Positions 55,062-63,632 of a stretch of 64,000 nucleotides of DNA are shown here, one piece after another. The notes under the pieces were generated by a model. It had not been told where the DNA came from. It ran no database searches and saw only the letters and a list, made by a program, of their open reading frames with translations. The stretch lies in assembly GCF_008039565.1 (NCBI RefSeq), contig NZ_VDUX01000002.1, forward strand, positions 372,001-436,000, given 5' to 3'. How positions within the stretch are numbered: position 1 is the stretch's first letter; every line of letters starts with the position of its first letter. Made by a program: the position numbers and the translations under genes. Source of the DNA: Aeromicrobium terrae. GTDB taxonomy: Bacteria; Actinomycetota; Actinomycetes; Propionibacteriales; Nocardioidaceae.

Positions 55062-56063
55062 TCAGCGGCGTCGGGTGATCCACGCCGCAGCGCCGGCGAG
55101 GACGATCACGCCACCGAGAGCGCTCCCCCACACCGCCCACGGCGGCGTTCCGCCCGTGGTGTCCCGATCGGCCTTCGGCTCGGCCACGGACGGCGTGCTC
55201 GTGGGCGCGGGCGTGGGGTCCGCGGCGGCGGTGAGGCCGAGCCGCAGCAGTGCCGAGTCGGCGCCCTCGCTGCCGATCAGGTACGACTTCCCGGACGGCT
55301 CCGGCGCGATGGTCTCGCCCTGGGCCTGCTCCGGCAGCTCGTCGGTGTGCAGGAGCTTCCACGTCCGGGCGTCGCGCACCTGCGCGACGGTGTAGTTCCG
55401 CACCAGCACGTAGCGGCCGTCCGGCGTGGTGGCCGAGTCGGTGGTGAGCACCGGGGTGGTCCAGTCCAGCTCCTCCGCCCGGTTCGGCCGGTCCTCGCGC
55501 AGCGTCTTCGGGAGCCGGTAGACGCGCCCGCCGGTCAGGCCCTTGCCCATCAGCAGGAAGCGTCCGGTGCTCGGCTGCAGTGCGATGCCCTCGACGTCCT
55601 CCGGGCCGGTGGGCAGCGAGTAGCCGTACCGCTTCGGCCGGACGACGTGGTCGCCGGTGCCGGGCTCCGGCATCGAGTACAGGGCGACGTCCTGGCGCAC
55701 GCCGAAGTTGTCGCCGGTGTCGCCGACCCAGAGCGTGCCGTCCGGCGTCAGGGCCATGGACTCGGTGTCGCGCCAGCGCACGCCCTCGGCCCGGGTGGTG
55801 CCGACGACGGCGCCGGTGGAGATCCGGACGGCGAAGACGATCGGCCCGTGCCCGGAGTCGTTCACGGTGTAGGCGAGGTCCGGGTGGCGGCGGCTCACGG
55901 CGAGCCCGCTCGACTCGGTGATCCGCGGGTCGCTCATGCGGCTGACCACGGTCGAGTCGGCCGTGGCGCCGTCGGCGCGGCGCGCGATCGAGGCCACGAC
56001 CACGACCACCAGGAGGGCCACCAGGAGTCCCGGGATCAGGAGCCGGCGGAAGCGCGGATTCAT
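55062..56063 (-). CDS. Secreted propeller-like protein with two membrane anchors
   Basis: A 333-residue protein of unknown function. It has an N-terminal transmembrane segment (LLIPGLLVALLVVVVVASIA), an extracytoplasmic domain of about 230 residues with repeated SGLAVSRRHPDLAYTVNDSGHG, LTPDGTLWVGDTGDNFG and EDVEGIALQPSTGRFLLMGKG units typical of beta-propellers, a Pro/Thr linker, and a second helix (AVWGSALGGVIVLAGAAAWI) near the end. It lies 22 bases upstream of the NCS2 start on the same strand, so the two may be cotranscribed. The closest guess is an esterase-like or sensor propeller. Confidence 0.75.
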   Translation of the reverse strand: MNPRFRRLLIPGLLVALLVVVVVASIARRADGATADSTVVSRMSDPRITESSGLAVSRRHPDLAYTVNDSGHGPIVFAVRISTGAVVGTTRAEGVRWRDTESMALTPDGTLWVGDTGDNFGVRQDVALYSMPEPGTGDHVVRPKRYGYSLPTGPEDVEGIALQPSTGRFLLMGKGLTGGRVYRLPKTLREDRPNRAEELDWTTPVLTTDSATTPDGRYVLVRNYTVAQVRDARTWKLLHTDELPEQAQGETIAPEPSGKSYLIGSEGADSALLRLGLTAAADPTPAPTSTPSVAEPKADRDTTGGTPPWAVWGSALGGVIVLAGAAAWITRRR

Positions 56064-56122
56064 CGTCGCCCAGCATGCCAGGACACCGAAGGTCACCCGC
56101 CCCCGACGGGTAGGCTGACGCC

Positions 56123-56527
56123 GTGAGTGACGAGGACTGGACGCCGCGCGACGGTGACGGCCCGGAGACCATCGAGCGCAAGCTCGGTCACCGGGAGCTT
56201 GCCCGTCTGGAGCGCGTCGCCCGTCGCCACGAGTTCGGCCGTCCGGAGGTCACCGAGCTCGAGATCGGCAGCACCACGCACCGCGTCGCGGAGGTCGAGC
56301 CGATGGACGTCGACGGCGTCCGCACCATGACCGTCGGCACCATCATCTGGGGCGTCGTCGCGGTCGCGCTCCTGCCGTTCCTCGGCACGCTCGAGGACGA
56401 CGGCCGCATGTGGTGGATGTGGACCGCCCTCGCCGGCCTCGGCCTCGGCCTGATCGGCATCGAGTACTGCCGCCGTCGCCGCAACGCGCTGCGGATGCAG
56501 CCGGGCCGGCGCCGCAAGACCGACTAG
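56123..56527 (+). CDS. DUF2530 family membrane protein
   Basis: A 134-residue protein. An N-terminal charged extension (about 1-55) precedes the family part: EPMDVDGVRTMTVGTIIWGVVAVALLPFL, then RMWWMWTALAGLGLGLIGIEYCRRRRNALR. This gives two transmembrane helices and a basic end. Function is unknown. TAGGCT (56111-56116) lies six bases before GTG 56123. It converges on the MFS gene with no space between the stops. Confidence 0.85.
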   Translation: MSDEDWTPRDGDGPETIERKLGHRELARLERVARRHEFGRPEVTELEIGSTTHRVAEVEPMDVDGVRTMTVGTIIWGVVAVALLPFLGTLEDDGRMWWMWTALAGLGLGLIGIEYCRRRRNALRMQPGRRRKTD

Positions 56528-58087
56528 TCAGTCCTTCTTGCGCACCGTGGTGCGCAGCGGCACCTCGCGGATCAGCAGGGCCGCGACGAGACTGATGACG
56601 GCCACGCCGGCAGCGACCGCGAAGATCGTGCCGGTCGCGTCGCCGTAGGCCGACCGCACGATCTCGGCAACGGGCGTCGGAAGGTGGTTCACGTCGAGCA
56701 ACGAGCCCCCGGCCTTGCCGCCGGTGTCGATCCCGAGGTCCTGCAGCTTGGGCGTGACGTCGTCGCGCACCTGGACGGCGAGGATCGCGCCGAGCACGGA
56801 GACGCCGATGGTGCCGCCGAGCGACCGGAAGAACGAGACCGTCGCACTGGCCGCGCCGACCTGCGTGACGTCGACGGTGTTCTGCACCGCCAGAACGTAG
56901 TTCTGCAGGAGCATGCCCATGCCGAGGCCGAGCAGACCCATGAAGACCATCGCGTGCCACTCCGGCGTCGTGTGGTCGATCGTCGCGAGCAGCGCGAGGC
57001 CGATGACGAGGAGGGTCGAGCCGAGGACGAGGTAGCGCTTCCAGAAGCCGGTGCGGGTGATGAGCTGGCCGGAGGCCGTGGTGCCGACGAGCGAGCCGAG
57101 CATCAGCGGCATGCTGAGCAGACCGGCCTCGGTCGGCGTCCGTCCGCCGGCGACCTGGAAGTACTGGCCGAGGAACACCGAGCCGCCGAACATCGCGGTG
57201 CCGACCGCGATGCTGCCGATGATCGCCAGCGACGTCGTGCGCTCGCGGACGACCGAGATCGGCACGAGCGGCTCGGGGTGGCGCAGCTCGACCCGGACCG
57301 CGAGCAGCCAGGCCAGCGACGCACCGCCGAGGAACGCGGCCGACGTCCAGGAGATCCAGTCGTAGTGCTCACCGGCGAACGTCACCCAGAGCAGCGGGAG
57401 CGAGGCGCCGATCGCGATGAGGACCGCACCGACGTAGTCGATCTTCACTGGTCGGCGGATCGTCGCGATGCGGAGGTAGCGCTGCAGCACGATCAGGCTG
57501 ATGACCGCGAGCGGCACGCAGACGTAGAAGCACCAGCGCCAGCCCAGACCGGGGGTGTCGACGATGACGCCGCCGACGAGCGGGCCGGTGACGGTGCCGA
57601 CGGCCATCGTCGCGCCCATGTAGCCGCTGTACCGGCCGCGGTCGCGCGGCGGGATGATCGAGCCGATGATCGCCTGGGCGTTGGCGACGAGGCCGCCCAT
57701 CGCGAGGCCCTGCACGGCGCGCATCGCGATCAGCTCGGGGACGTTCCGCGAGAGCCCGGCGAGCACCGATCCGAGGACGAAGATCACGAGGGAGAGCTGC
57801 ACCAGCAGCTTCTTGCTGAACAGGTCGGCGAGCTTGCCCCAGACCGGCGTGGAGACCGTCATCGCCAGCAGCGACGCCGTGACGACCCAGGTGTACTGGG
57901 TCTGGCTGCCGTCGAGGTCGGCGATGATCGTCGGCAGCGCGTTCGACACGATCGTCGAGCTGATGATCGCCGTGAACATGCCGGAGAGCAGGCCGAACAG
58001 CACCTCGAGGATCTCGCGGTGCGTCAGCGGGGCCGGATCGTCCACCACGGTGGTCGGCATGGCGGGAGAACCGGGAGAAGATTGCAT
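56528..58087 (-). CDS. MFS transporter, DHA2 (EmrB/QacA-like) drug exporter
   Basis: A 519-residue exporter with about fourteen helices. PVWGKLADLFSKKLLVQLSLVIFVLGSVLAG is motif A, and GGLVANAQAIIGSIIPPRDRGRYSGYMGATMAVGTVTGPLVGGVIVD is the motif C region typical of drug antiporters. TATCGT (58099-58094) lies six bases before ATG 58087 and is covered by a palindrome, so a repressor probably controls it. Substrates are unknown; multidrug efflux is the usual role. Confidence 0.92.
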   Translation of the reverse strand: MQSSPGSPAMPTTVVDDPAPLTHREILEVLFGLLSGMFTAIISSTIVSNALPTIIADLDGSQTQYTWVVTASLLAMTVSTPVWGKLADLFSKKLLVQLSLVIFVLGSVLAGLSRNVPELIAMRAVQGLAMGGLVANAQAIIGSIIPPRDRGRYSGYMGATMAVGTVTGPLVGGVIVDTPGLGWRWCFYVCVPLAVISLIVLQRYLRIATIRRPVKIDYVGAVLIAIGASLPLLWVTFAGEHYDWISWTSAAFLGGASLAWLLAVRVELRHPEPLVPISVVRERTTSLAIIGSIAVGTAMFGGSVFLGQYFQVAGGRTPTEAGLLSMPLMLGSLVGTTASGQLITRTGFWKRYLVLGSTLLVIGLALLATIDHTTPEWHAMVFMGLLGLGMGMLLQNYVLAVQNTVDVTQVGAASATVSFFRSLGGTIGVSVLGAILAVQVRDDVTPKLQDLGIDTGGKAGGSLLDVNHLPTPVAEIVRSAYGDATGTIFAVAAGVAVISLVAALLIREVPLRTTVRKKD

Positions 58088-58090
58088 AAG

Positions 58091-58105
58091 ACAACGATAT
58101 GTTGT
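58091..58105. promoter_or_regulatory. Palindromic operator over the DHA2 MFS promoter
   Basis: ACAAC-N5-GTTGT overlaps the TATCGT -10 box of the exporter gene. The size and position fit a TetR- or MarR-type repressor, but no such gene lies next to it. Confidence 0.5.
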
Positions 58106-58153
58106 TCGACGCGGCTGCGCCACGTGACGCCACTCACGGTCGGGACGGTTCGG

Positions 58154-58897
58154 CTAGATCGCGTCGATCTCGTCCACCGCGACGGTGTCGAGGACCGGCG
58201 GCGGGAGCTCCTGCGGGGCCGCGGAGCGGCTCAGGCGGGCGTCGGAGTGGGCGCCGCAGCCGTGGGTGAACGCGACGACCTTGCCGTCGTCGTTGGCCAT
58301 GCCGTTGGCGCAGACGCCGAACGTGTCGGACAGCGGGCCGGCGAGGCTCACGAGGAAGCCGCACCCGGCACAGGTGCCGGGAGCCTGCTGGGCCAGCGGG
58401 GTGTCCGGGCCCTGGTCGCCGTCGTGCCAGCGCTGGGCGGCGAGGTCGCGGCCTGCGAACGAGAGGACCCACTCGCGTCCGAGGCCGACCTCGCGGGCGT
58501 ACGCGCGGTCGACGGTGTCCTGGTCGTCGCCGGCCGACCAGGCCGGGACGAGGCGGATGTCGTCCTCGTCGGGCGGGAGGACGTCGCCGGGGGCGAGGTC
58601 GCCGGGCTGGATGCGCTCGCGGTACGGGGTCCAGGCAGGAGCGACGATCGCGCCCTCGCCCGGGAGCAGCACGACGTCGTTGACGGTGACCTTCTCGTCG
58701 TCCGGCGCTCGCGTGATGCTGACCGCCCAGTACCAGCCGGTGTAGCCGGGCTGCGTGCTGGCGAAGTGGTGGGCGACCGAACCGTCGCCCTCGTCGACGG
58801 CGCCGAGGTGATCGCCGACGGCGTCGGCGTCCGCGGCGTCCAGCAGGACGGCTCGCGCGGCGTCGACGGCCGAGAGGAGCAAGGCGTCGGAGGTCAT
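58154..58897 (-). CDS. DUF3027 domain protein
   Basis: A 247-residue cytoplasmic protein of an actinobacterial family without known function. The first half has VAHHFASTQPGYTGWYWAVSITRAPDDEKVTVNDVVLLPGEGAIVAPAWTPYRERIQPGDLAPGDVLP. The second half has a possible zinc site, CAGCGF ... VCANGMANDDGKVVAFTHGCGAHSD. The ATG at 58897 follows GACAAT by six bases. It is divergent from an MFS gene, an arrangement I recall from Streptomyces. Confidence 0.88.
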   Translation of the reverse strand: MTSDALLLSAVDAARAVLLDAADADAVGDHLGAVDEGDGSVAHHFASTQPGYTGWYWAVSITRAPDDEKVTVNDVVLLPGEGAIVAPAWTPYRERIQPGDLAPGDVLPPDEDDIRLVPAWSAGDDQDTVDRAYAREVGLGREWVLSFAGRDLAAQRWHDGDQGPDTPLAQQAPGTCAGCGFLVSLAGPLSDTFGVCANGMANDDGKVVAFTHGCGAHSDARLSRSAAPQELPPPVLDTVAVDEIDAI

Positions 58898-58956
58898 GCA
58901 TCGATTGTCGCCCATGTCCGGTCGGCGTGGTCCGACGGGTGAGGCAGGATGAACCC

Positions 58957-60324
58957 ATGGAGGATTTCGACCGGCCCACGCCTCCAGCTCCTTCTGATCC
59001 GGCACAGCCCGCTCCGGCCGGGCCACCGCCCCTTCGACGCGCCGGCCGCCTGATCGCGCGGGGCAGCACGTCGGCGTTTCTCGGCGCCCGGCGGTTCACC
59101 CACGCCGGCGGTGCCGGCGAGAGCGGGCTGTCCCGCCTGCTCGAGATGCACGCGTTCAACACGGCCGGCGACGCCGCGTTCGCCGTCTCGCTGGCCGGCA
59201 CGCTCTTCTTCACCGTCCCCACCGAGCAGGCCAGCGGCCAGGTCGCCCTGTTCCTGGTGCTCACGATGCTGCCGTTCGCCGTGGTGGCGCCGCTGATCGG
59301 CCCGTTCCTCGACCGGTTCCGGCGCGGCCGGCGGTGGGCCATCGGCGCCACGCTCGCGATCCGCGCGTTCTGCTGCTGGGTGCTGGCCGGCGCGGTGGAG
59401 GACGAGTCGTCGGCGTTCTACCTCGCCGCCCTCGGGTGCCTCGTGGCGTCCAAGGCGTACGGCGTCACCAAGGCGGCCGCCGTCCCGCGCCTGCTGCCGG
59501 TCGAGTTCACCCTGGTGAAGGCCAATTCCCGCATCTCGCTCACCGGCACGGCCGCGGCCGCCATCTCGGCGCCGCTGGCGATCGGTGCGGCGGCCATCGG
59601 CGCCCCGTGGGCCCTGCGCTACGCCGCGCTGCTGTTCGCCGTCGGCACCATCCTCGCGATCCTGCTCCCCGAGCGCGTCGACTCCAGCGTCGGCGAGGAG
59701 AAGGCCAGCGTCACCCAGCGCGGCCGCGGCATCGTGGTCCCCCGCGACGTCGTCAACGGACTGCGCAGCAACGCGGGCCTCCGCATGATCACCGGGTTCC
59801 TCACCATCTTCATGGCGTTCACGCTGCGCGAGCCCCCGGACTCCATGGGGTGGAGCGGCAACAACACCATCCTCATGGGCCTGGTGATCGGTGCGGCCGG
59901 CGCGGGCAACACCCTGGGCATCGTCATCGGCTCCTGGACCAAGTCACGGGCTCCCCAGCGCGTGGTGCTCGCCGTCCTGGTGCTCGACGTCGCCGTCCTC
60001 ATCGTGGCCGCGGCGTTCTTCAAGTGGCCGGTCGCGGCGCTGCTGGGCCTCAACGTCGGCATGTGCCAGTCGCTCGGCAAGCTGAGCCTCGACGCCCTGA
60101 TCCAGCGCGACGTCGCCGAGGAGGTGCGCACGAGCATGTTCGCCCGGTCGGAGACGCTGCTCCAGCTCGGCTGGGTGCTCGGCGGGCTGCTCGGCATCGG
60201 GCTGTTCACCCTCGACGTCTCCGCGCCGCTCGGCATGGTGATCACGGCGGCGATCCTGCTGGGCTGGGTGACGTTCGTGTTCGCGCGGGTGCTCAACCCG
60301 CGGGAGTCCGAGGCGACTGCCTAG
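58957..60324 (+). CDS. MFS transporter next to DUF3027
   Basis: A 455-residue membrane protein. A proline-rich cytoplasmic start (about 1-45) is followed by about twelve helices: FNTAGDAAFAVSLAGTLFFTVPTEQASGQVALFLVLTMLPFAVVAPLIGPFLDRFRRGRRW and later KLSLDALIQRDVAEEVRTSMFARSETLLQLGW. The transported compound is unknown. CAGGAT lies six bases before ATG 58957. The stop shares CTAG with the convergent dioxygenase gene. Confidence 0.85.
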   Translation: MEDFDRPTPPAPSDPAQPAPAGPPPLRRAGRLIARGSTSAFLGARRFTHAGGAGESGLSRLLEMHAFNTAGDAAFAVSLAGTLFFTVPTEQASGQVALFLVLTMLPFAVVAPLIGPFLDRFRRGRRWAIGATLAIRAFCCWVLAGAVEDESSAFYLAALGCLVASKAYGVTKAAAVPRLLPVEFTLVKANSRISLTGTAAAAISAPLAIGAAAIGAPWALRYAALLFAVGTILAILLPERVDSSVGEEKASVTQRGRGIVVPRDVVNGLRSNAGLRMITGFLTIFMAFTLREPPDSMGWSGNNTILMGLVIGAAGAGNTLGIVIGSWTKSRAPQRVVLAVLVLDVAVLIVAAAFFKWPVAALLGLNVGMCQSLGKLSLDALIQRDVAEEVRTSMFARSETLLQLGWVLGGLLGIGLFTLDVSAPLGMVITAAILLGWVTFVFARVLNPRESEATA

Positions 60325-61151
60325 GCGCTGATGAAGGAGCGCATGCCCACCGAGCCGAGGTCGATCGACTCGTTGAAGAAGCGGATGTCCTCGTCGTCGT
60401 GGAGCAGGCTCAGGGCGGCGACCATCGGGCGGTAGTGGTCGTCGGTGGGCACGGCGATCCGCGCCTCGGCCCAGGTGCCGTAGGGGTCGAGGAGCTGGTC
60501 GACGCGGCGCTCGCTGAGGGCCGAGGCGGTGTCGGTGTCGAACTGCTCGGCCCAGTCCCAGGCGTCGCCGCCCTCCCACTTCACGCGGTTCAGGGCGTGG
60601 ACGATGTTGCCGCTCCCGATGAACAGGACGCCGCGGTCGCGCAGTGCGCGCAGCCGGCCGTAGAGCTCGAAGAGCTGGGGCAGCGGCATCGCGTAGTCGA
60701 TGCTGACCTGCAGGACGGGAACGGTCGGCTCCGGCGCGAGGTGCTTGAGCACCGACCAGGTGCCGTGATCCAGGCCCCACTGGGAGTCGAGCGCCGCCTC
60801 GTACTCGACGAGCTGCTGCGCGAGCACGCGGGCGACCTCCGGGTCGCCGACCGTGTCGTACGGGACGTGGTACAGCTCGTCGGGGAAGCCGCCGAAGTCG
60901 TAGATGACGCGGTTGCGCGGGGCGTCGGTGATGCGGGTCTCCCCCGGCGTCAGCCAGTGCGCGCTGACCACGACGATGGCCTGCGGTGCCGCGTCGCCGG
61001 AGTCCAGCACGTCGTGCCCGAGCCGGCTCCACGTGCGCGTGTACTCGTTGTCGCTGATCGCGTTCATCGGAGTGCCGTGGCCCACGAAGAGCACCGGCAT
61101 CCGCGGGCTCGGCACCAGCCGGGCCTCGAGGTCAGCGAGAGAGTAGTTCAC
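60321..61151 (-). CDS. Class III extradiol dioxygenase (YgiD/DODA-like)
   Basis: A 276-residue LigB-fold enzyme. PVLFVGHGTPMNAISD holds the first metal histidine, VVVSAHWLTPG the second, and IVHALN plus YGTWAEARIAVPTDDHYRP further conserved residues. It resembles 4,5-DOPA dioxygenases, which are usually zinc-bound in bacteria and plants. TATAGT (61163-61158), six bases before GTG 61151, is the best -10 box in the window. The native substrate is unknown. Confidence 0.92.
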   Translation of the reverse strand: MNYSLADLEARLVPSPRMPVLFVGHGTPMNAISDNEYTRTWSRLGHDVLDSGDAAPQAIVVVSAHWLTPGETRITDAPRNRVIYDFGGFPDELYHVPYDTVGDPEVARVLAQQLVEYEAALDSQWGLDHGTWSVLKHLAPEPTVPVLQVSIDYAMPLPQLFELYGRLRALRDRGVLFIGSGNIVHALNRVKWEGGDAWDWAEQFDTDTASALSERRVDQLLDPYGTWAEARIAVPTDDHYRPMVAALSLLHDDEDIRFFNESIDLGSVGMRSFISA

Positions 61152-61166
61152 GCTTCAACTATATCC

Positions 61167-61562
61167 CTAGCCATCAAGCTCAGCGGCGAGCGCGCGGAGC
61201 AGCTGCGCGACCGGCTTCGCGGCCTTGCGGTCGGGGTGGCGGCCGTGGCGGTAGCCCTCTCCGAGACCGTCGAGCAGGCGGATGAGGTCCTCGACGATCG
61301 TGACCATCTCCTCCGGCGGCTTGCGGCGGGCCTGGGCCTGGGACCGGGAGACGGACGGCGTGGGATCGAGCACGCGGACCTGGAGCGCTTGGTCGCCACG
61401 ACGCCCCTGCGCGATGCCGAACTCCACGCGGGTGCCCGACTTCAGCGTCTCGGTGCCCTCGGGCAGCGCGTCGGAGCGCACGTAGACGTCACCGCCGTCG
61501 TCCTGGGTCAGGAACCCGAACCCCTTCTCGGCGTCGTACCACTTCACTTTGCCCGTGGGCAT
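61167..61562 (-). CDS. Cold-shock domain protein with C-terminal extension
   Basis: A 131-residue protein. The cold-shock domain spans residues 1-66: GKVKWYDAEKGFGFLTQDDGGDVYVRSDAL carries RNP1 (KGFGFL) and RNP2 (DVYVRS). A 60-residue extension follows, with PPEEMVTIVEDLIRLLDGLGEGYRHG. This long form lies near DUF3027 in other actinobacteria as well. It should bind single-stranded RNA or DNA. GAGGAA precedes the ATG. Confidence 0.93.
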   Translation of the reverse strand: MPTGKVKWYDAEKGFGFLTQDDGGDVYVRSDALPEGTETLKSGTRVEFGIAQGRRGDQALQVRVLDPTPSVSRSQAQARRKPPEEMVTIVEDLIRLLDGLGEGYRHGRHPDRKAAKPVAQLLRALAAELDG

Positions 61563-61599
61563 GGCGCTTCCTCACGTTCTCGTCGCTGGGAGGTCAAGC

Positions 61600-62610
61600 C
61601 TAGTGGGGACGGCCGTCCGCGGGTGGCTCGATGCCATCACCGTTCGGCGTGAACGTGGTCTCGATCGACTGGAAGCCCTTGTGCCGCTGCGACTTCGCGT
61701 AGCTCGTGTACGCCTTGATGTCGGCCGGCGTGGGCGAGACGTTGTCGGTGAACGGCGTGAGCAGCGCGCGCGGGTACAGCCGGCGCCGCAGCACGACGTT
61801 GATCTCCAGACCGAGCACCGCCACCACGCCGGCCAGGTACAGGAAGGCCATCAGCCCGAGCACCAGGGCGAACGTCTTGTTCATCTGGCTGGCCGACCGG
61901 ATGACGTTGTCGACGTAGCTGCTGCCCACGAGCTGGAGGACCTGCCACAGCACCGACGCCGTCAAGGCTCCAGGAAGCACTGAGCGCGTTCCGGCCCGGT
62001 GGCGGCTGACGAGCCGGAACAGGCCGATGAAGATGACCGACGTCAGCACGAAACCGGCCACGCGGGCGACCCAGCCGTACGCCGGCTCGACGGTGTCGCC
62101 CAGGGCGTCCGGATTGGCCAGCAGCGACGTGGCGACGGCCAGCGCCAGGATCCCGAGACCCGCGATCGCCAGGAACACCAGGCTCTTGACCCGCTGGAGC
62201 ACGGCGTTGGTGCGGCTGTTCCGCGGGACCGCCCAGGTGATGTTGGCCGCGTTCTGCGCCGCCTGACCCAGGCCGAGCGCGCCGTAGACGGCCGCGATCG
62301 CACCGACGACGATCGCCGTCGTGCTGCCGCGCAGCCCGCCCGGCCGGCCGAGCTGGTCGCCGACGATCGGGAACTGGCTCAGCGCGGAGTCGAGCAGCCG
62401 GTCGCGCAGGTCGGGGTCGTCCTGCAGGAAGAAGCCGAGGATCGACGTGGAGATGAGCAGCAGCGGGAAGATCGCGATGAATGCGTAGAACGTGATGATC
62501 GCCGCGAGGTACGGTCCCTGGTCGTCGAAGTACTTGTAGATCACGGCGAGCGGAAAACCGACCACCGGGTGCCGCCGTTGAAAGGCGTCGGCGCGCTCGA
62601 CGACGTTCAC
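61600..62610 (-). CDS. YihY/BrkB family membrane protein
   Basis: A 336-residue protein with six transmembrane helices. YLAAIITFYAFIAIFPLLLISTSILGF is the N-terminal family signature, and GSSYVDNVIRSASQMNKTFALVLGLMAFLYLAGVVAVLGLEINVVLRRR the C-terminal one. The last 50 residues are cytoplasmic and polar. Despite the old name 'ribonuclease BN', family members are not nucleases; the role is unknown. It starts with GTG seven bases after the methyltransferase stop. Confidence 0.92.
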   Translation of the reverse strand: MNVVERADAFQRRHPVVGFPLAVIYKYFDDQGPYLAAIITFYAFIAIFPLLLISTSILGFFLQDDPDLRDRLLDSALSQFPIVGDQLGRPGGLRGSTTAIVVGAIAAVYGALGLGQAAQNAANITWAVPRNSRTNAVLQRVKSLVFLAIAGLGILALAVATSLLANPDALGDTVEPAYGWVARVAGFVLTSVIFIGLFRLVSRHRAGTRSVLPGALTASVLWQVLQLVGSSYVDNVIRSASQMNKTFALVLGLMAFLYLAGVVAVLGLEINVVLRRRLYPRALLTPFTDNVSPTPADIKAYTSYAKSQRHKGFQSIETTFTPNGDGIEPPADGRPH

Positions 62611-62617
62611 GGACGGG

Positions 62618-63619
62618 TCAGGCCGGCTTCTCGAGGACGCAGAGGAAGAAGTCTCGCTCCAGGTCCGTGCGCGGGATGCGGCCCAGGATGTCGTGGAAGC
62701 GCTGGTAGAACTCCTCGTCCCACTCGCACGTCTGGAACTGGACCTTGCGGAGCCGGAACCCGACGTCGTGGATGTAGCGCTCGTAGTGGTTCCAGGTCAG
62801 CTTGTTGACCCACCACGACCCTTCCGGCTCCCGCCCGTTCTTGCGGTCCCACTCGTTGATCACGTCGTCGCTGAAGAGGTGGTGGGGCCACGGGAAGTAG
62901 ATGTCGCGGTAGCGGTGAGAGGCGCGCGGCCCGGCCCACAGGTTGGCGCGCAGCCACTGCAGGCCACCCGGCTTGAGGATCTTGTAGGTCTCCTCCAGCA
63001 GCTTGTGCGGATGGACCACGTGCTCCCAGACGGTGTACGAGATGATCCGGTCGAACGTGTTCTCCTCGTAGATGTTCTTCTCCGTCAGGTCCGCCTCGGC
63101 GAAGTGGACCCGCTCCCCCTCCAGCTGGGACCAGGACTCCTGCGCGGTGATGTCGACGCCGTACGCGTCGGACCCCAGGTTGTGGGCGATGGACCAGGTC
63201 TCGTAGCCGCCACCACACCCCACCTCGAGCACGGTCTGGTTGCTCAGGTCGACCATGTTGTGGGCCCAGCGAACCCGCCGCTGCGCGTCGGCCGCCAGCG
63301 CCTCCTCGGAGAACTCTCGCGGCGCGGCCACCAGGGGCTTGTCGCGGTACTCCTCGTTGAGCTGCTCCAGCAGCTCCAGGTCGTAGCTGCGCGGCCGGAC
63401 CCGGTCGGTCAGGTCGACGTGGCCCGGCGTGGGTGCCACGGGCGGGTGGATCCACGGGTCGTCGGGAGAGAGCGTGTTCTCCACCGGCGGGAGCGGCGGG
63501 CCAGGGACGGTGCCGTAGGGCTTGCGACGGGGAGCGGGACGCGGCGGCTCGGGCGCGAGTCGACGGCCTCGAACGAGCCGGCGAGCGATCCTCCTGATGA
63601 GCTGACCTCCTCTGTCCAT
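62618..63619 (-). CDS. SAM-dependent class I methyltransferase
   Basis: A 333-residue protein. An Arg/Pro-rich, probably disordered start (about 1-60) precedes a Rossmann methyltransferase domain: TVLEVGCGGGYETWSIAHNLGSDAYGVDIT binds SAM, FDRIISYTVWEHVVHPHKLLEETYKILKPGGLQWLRANLW holds the later motifs. The C-terminal part (YERYIHDVGFRLRKVQFQTCEWDEEFYQRFHDIL) resembles methyltransferases of glycan-modification clusters, though no such cluster is seen. TAGGAT lies six bases before the ATG. Confidence 0.85.
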   Translation of the reverse strand: MDRGGQLIRRIARRLVRGRRLAPEPPRPAPRRKPYGTVPGPPLPPVENTLSPDDPWIHPPVAPTPGHVDLTDRVRPRSYDLELLEQLNEEYRDKPLVAAPREFSEEALAADAQRRVRWAHNMVDLSNQTVLEVGCGGGYETWSIAHNLGSDAYGVDITAQESWSQLEGERVHFAEADLTEKNIYEENTFDRIISYTVWEHVVHPHKLLEETYKILKPGGLQWLRANLWAGPRASHRYRDIYFPWPHHLFSDDVINEWDRKNGREPEGSWWVNKLTWNHYERYIHDVGFRLRKVQFQTCEWDEEFYQRFHDILGRIPRTDLERDFFLCVLEKPA

Positions 63620-63632
63620 CCGGCGATCCTAG

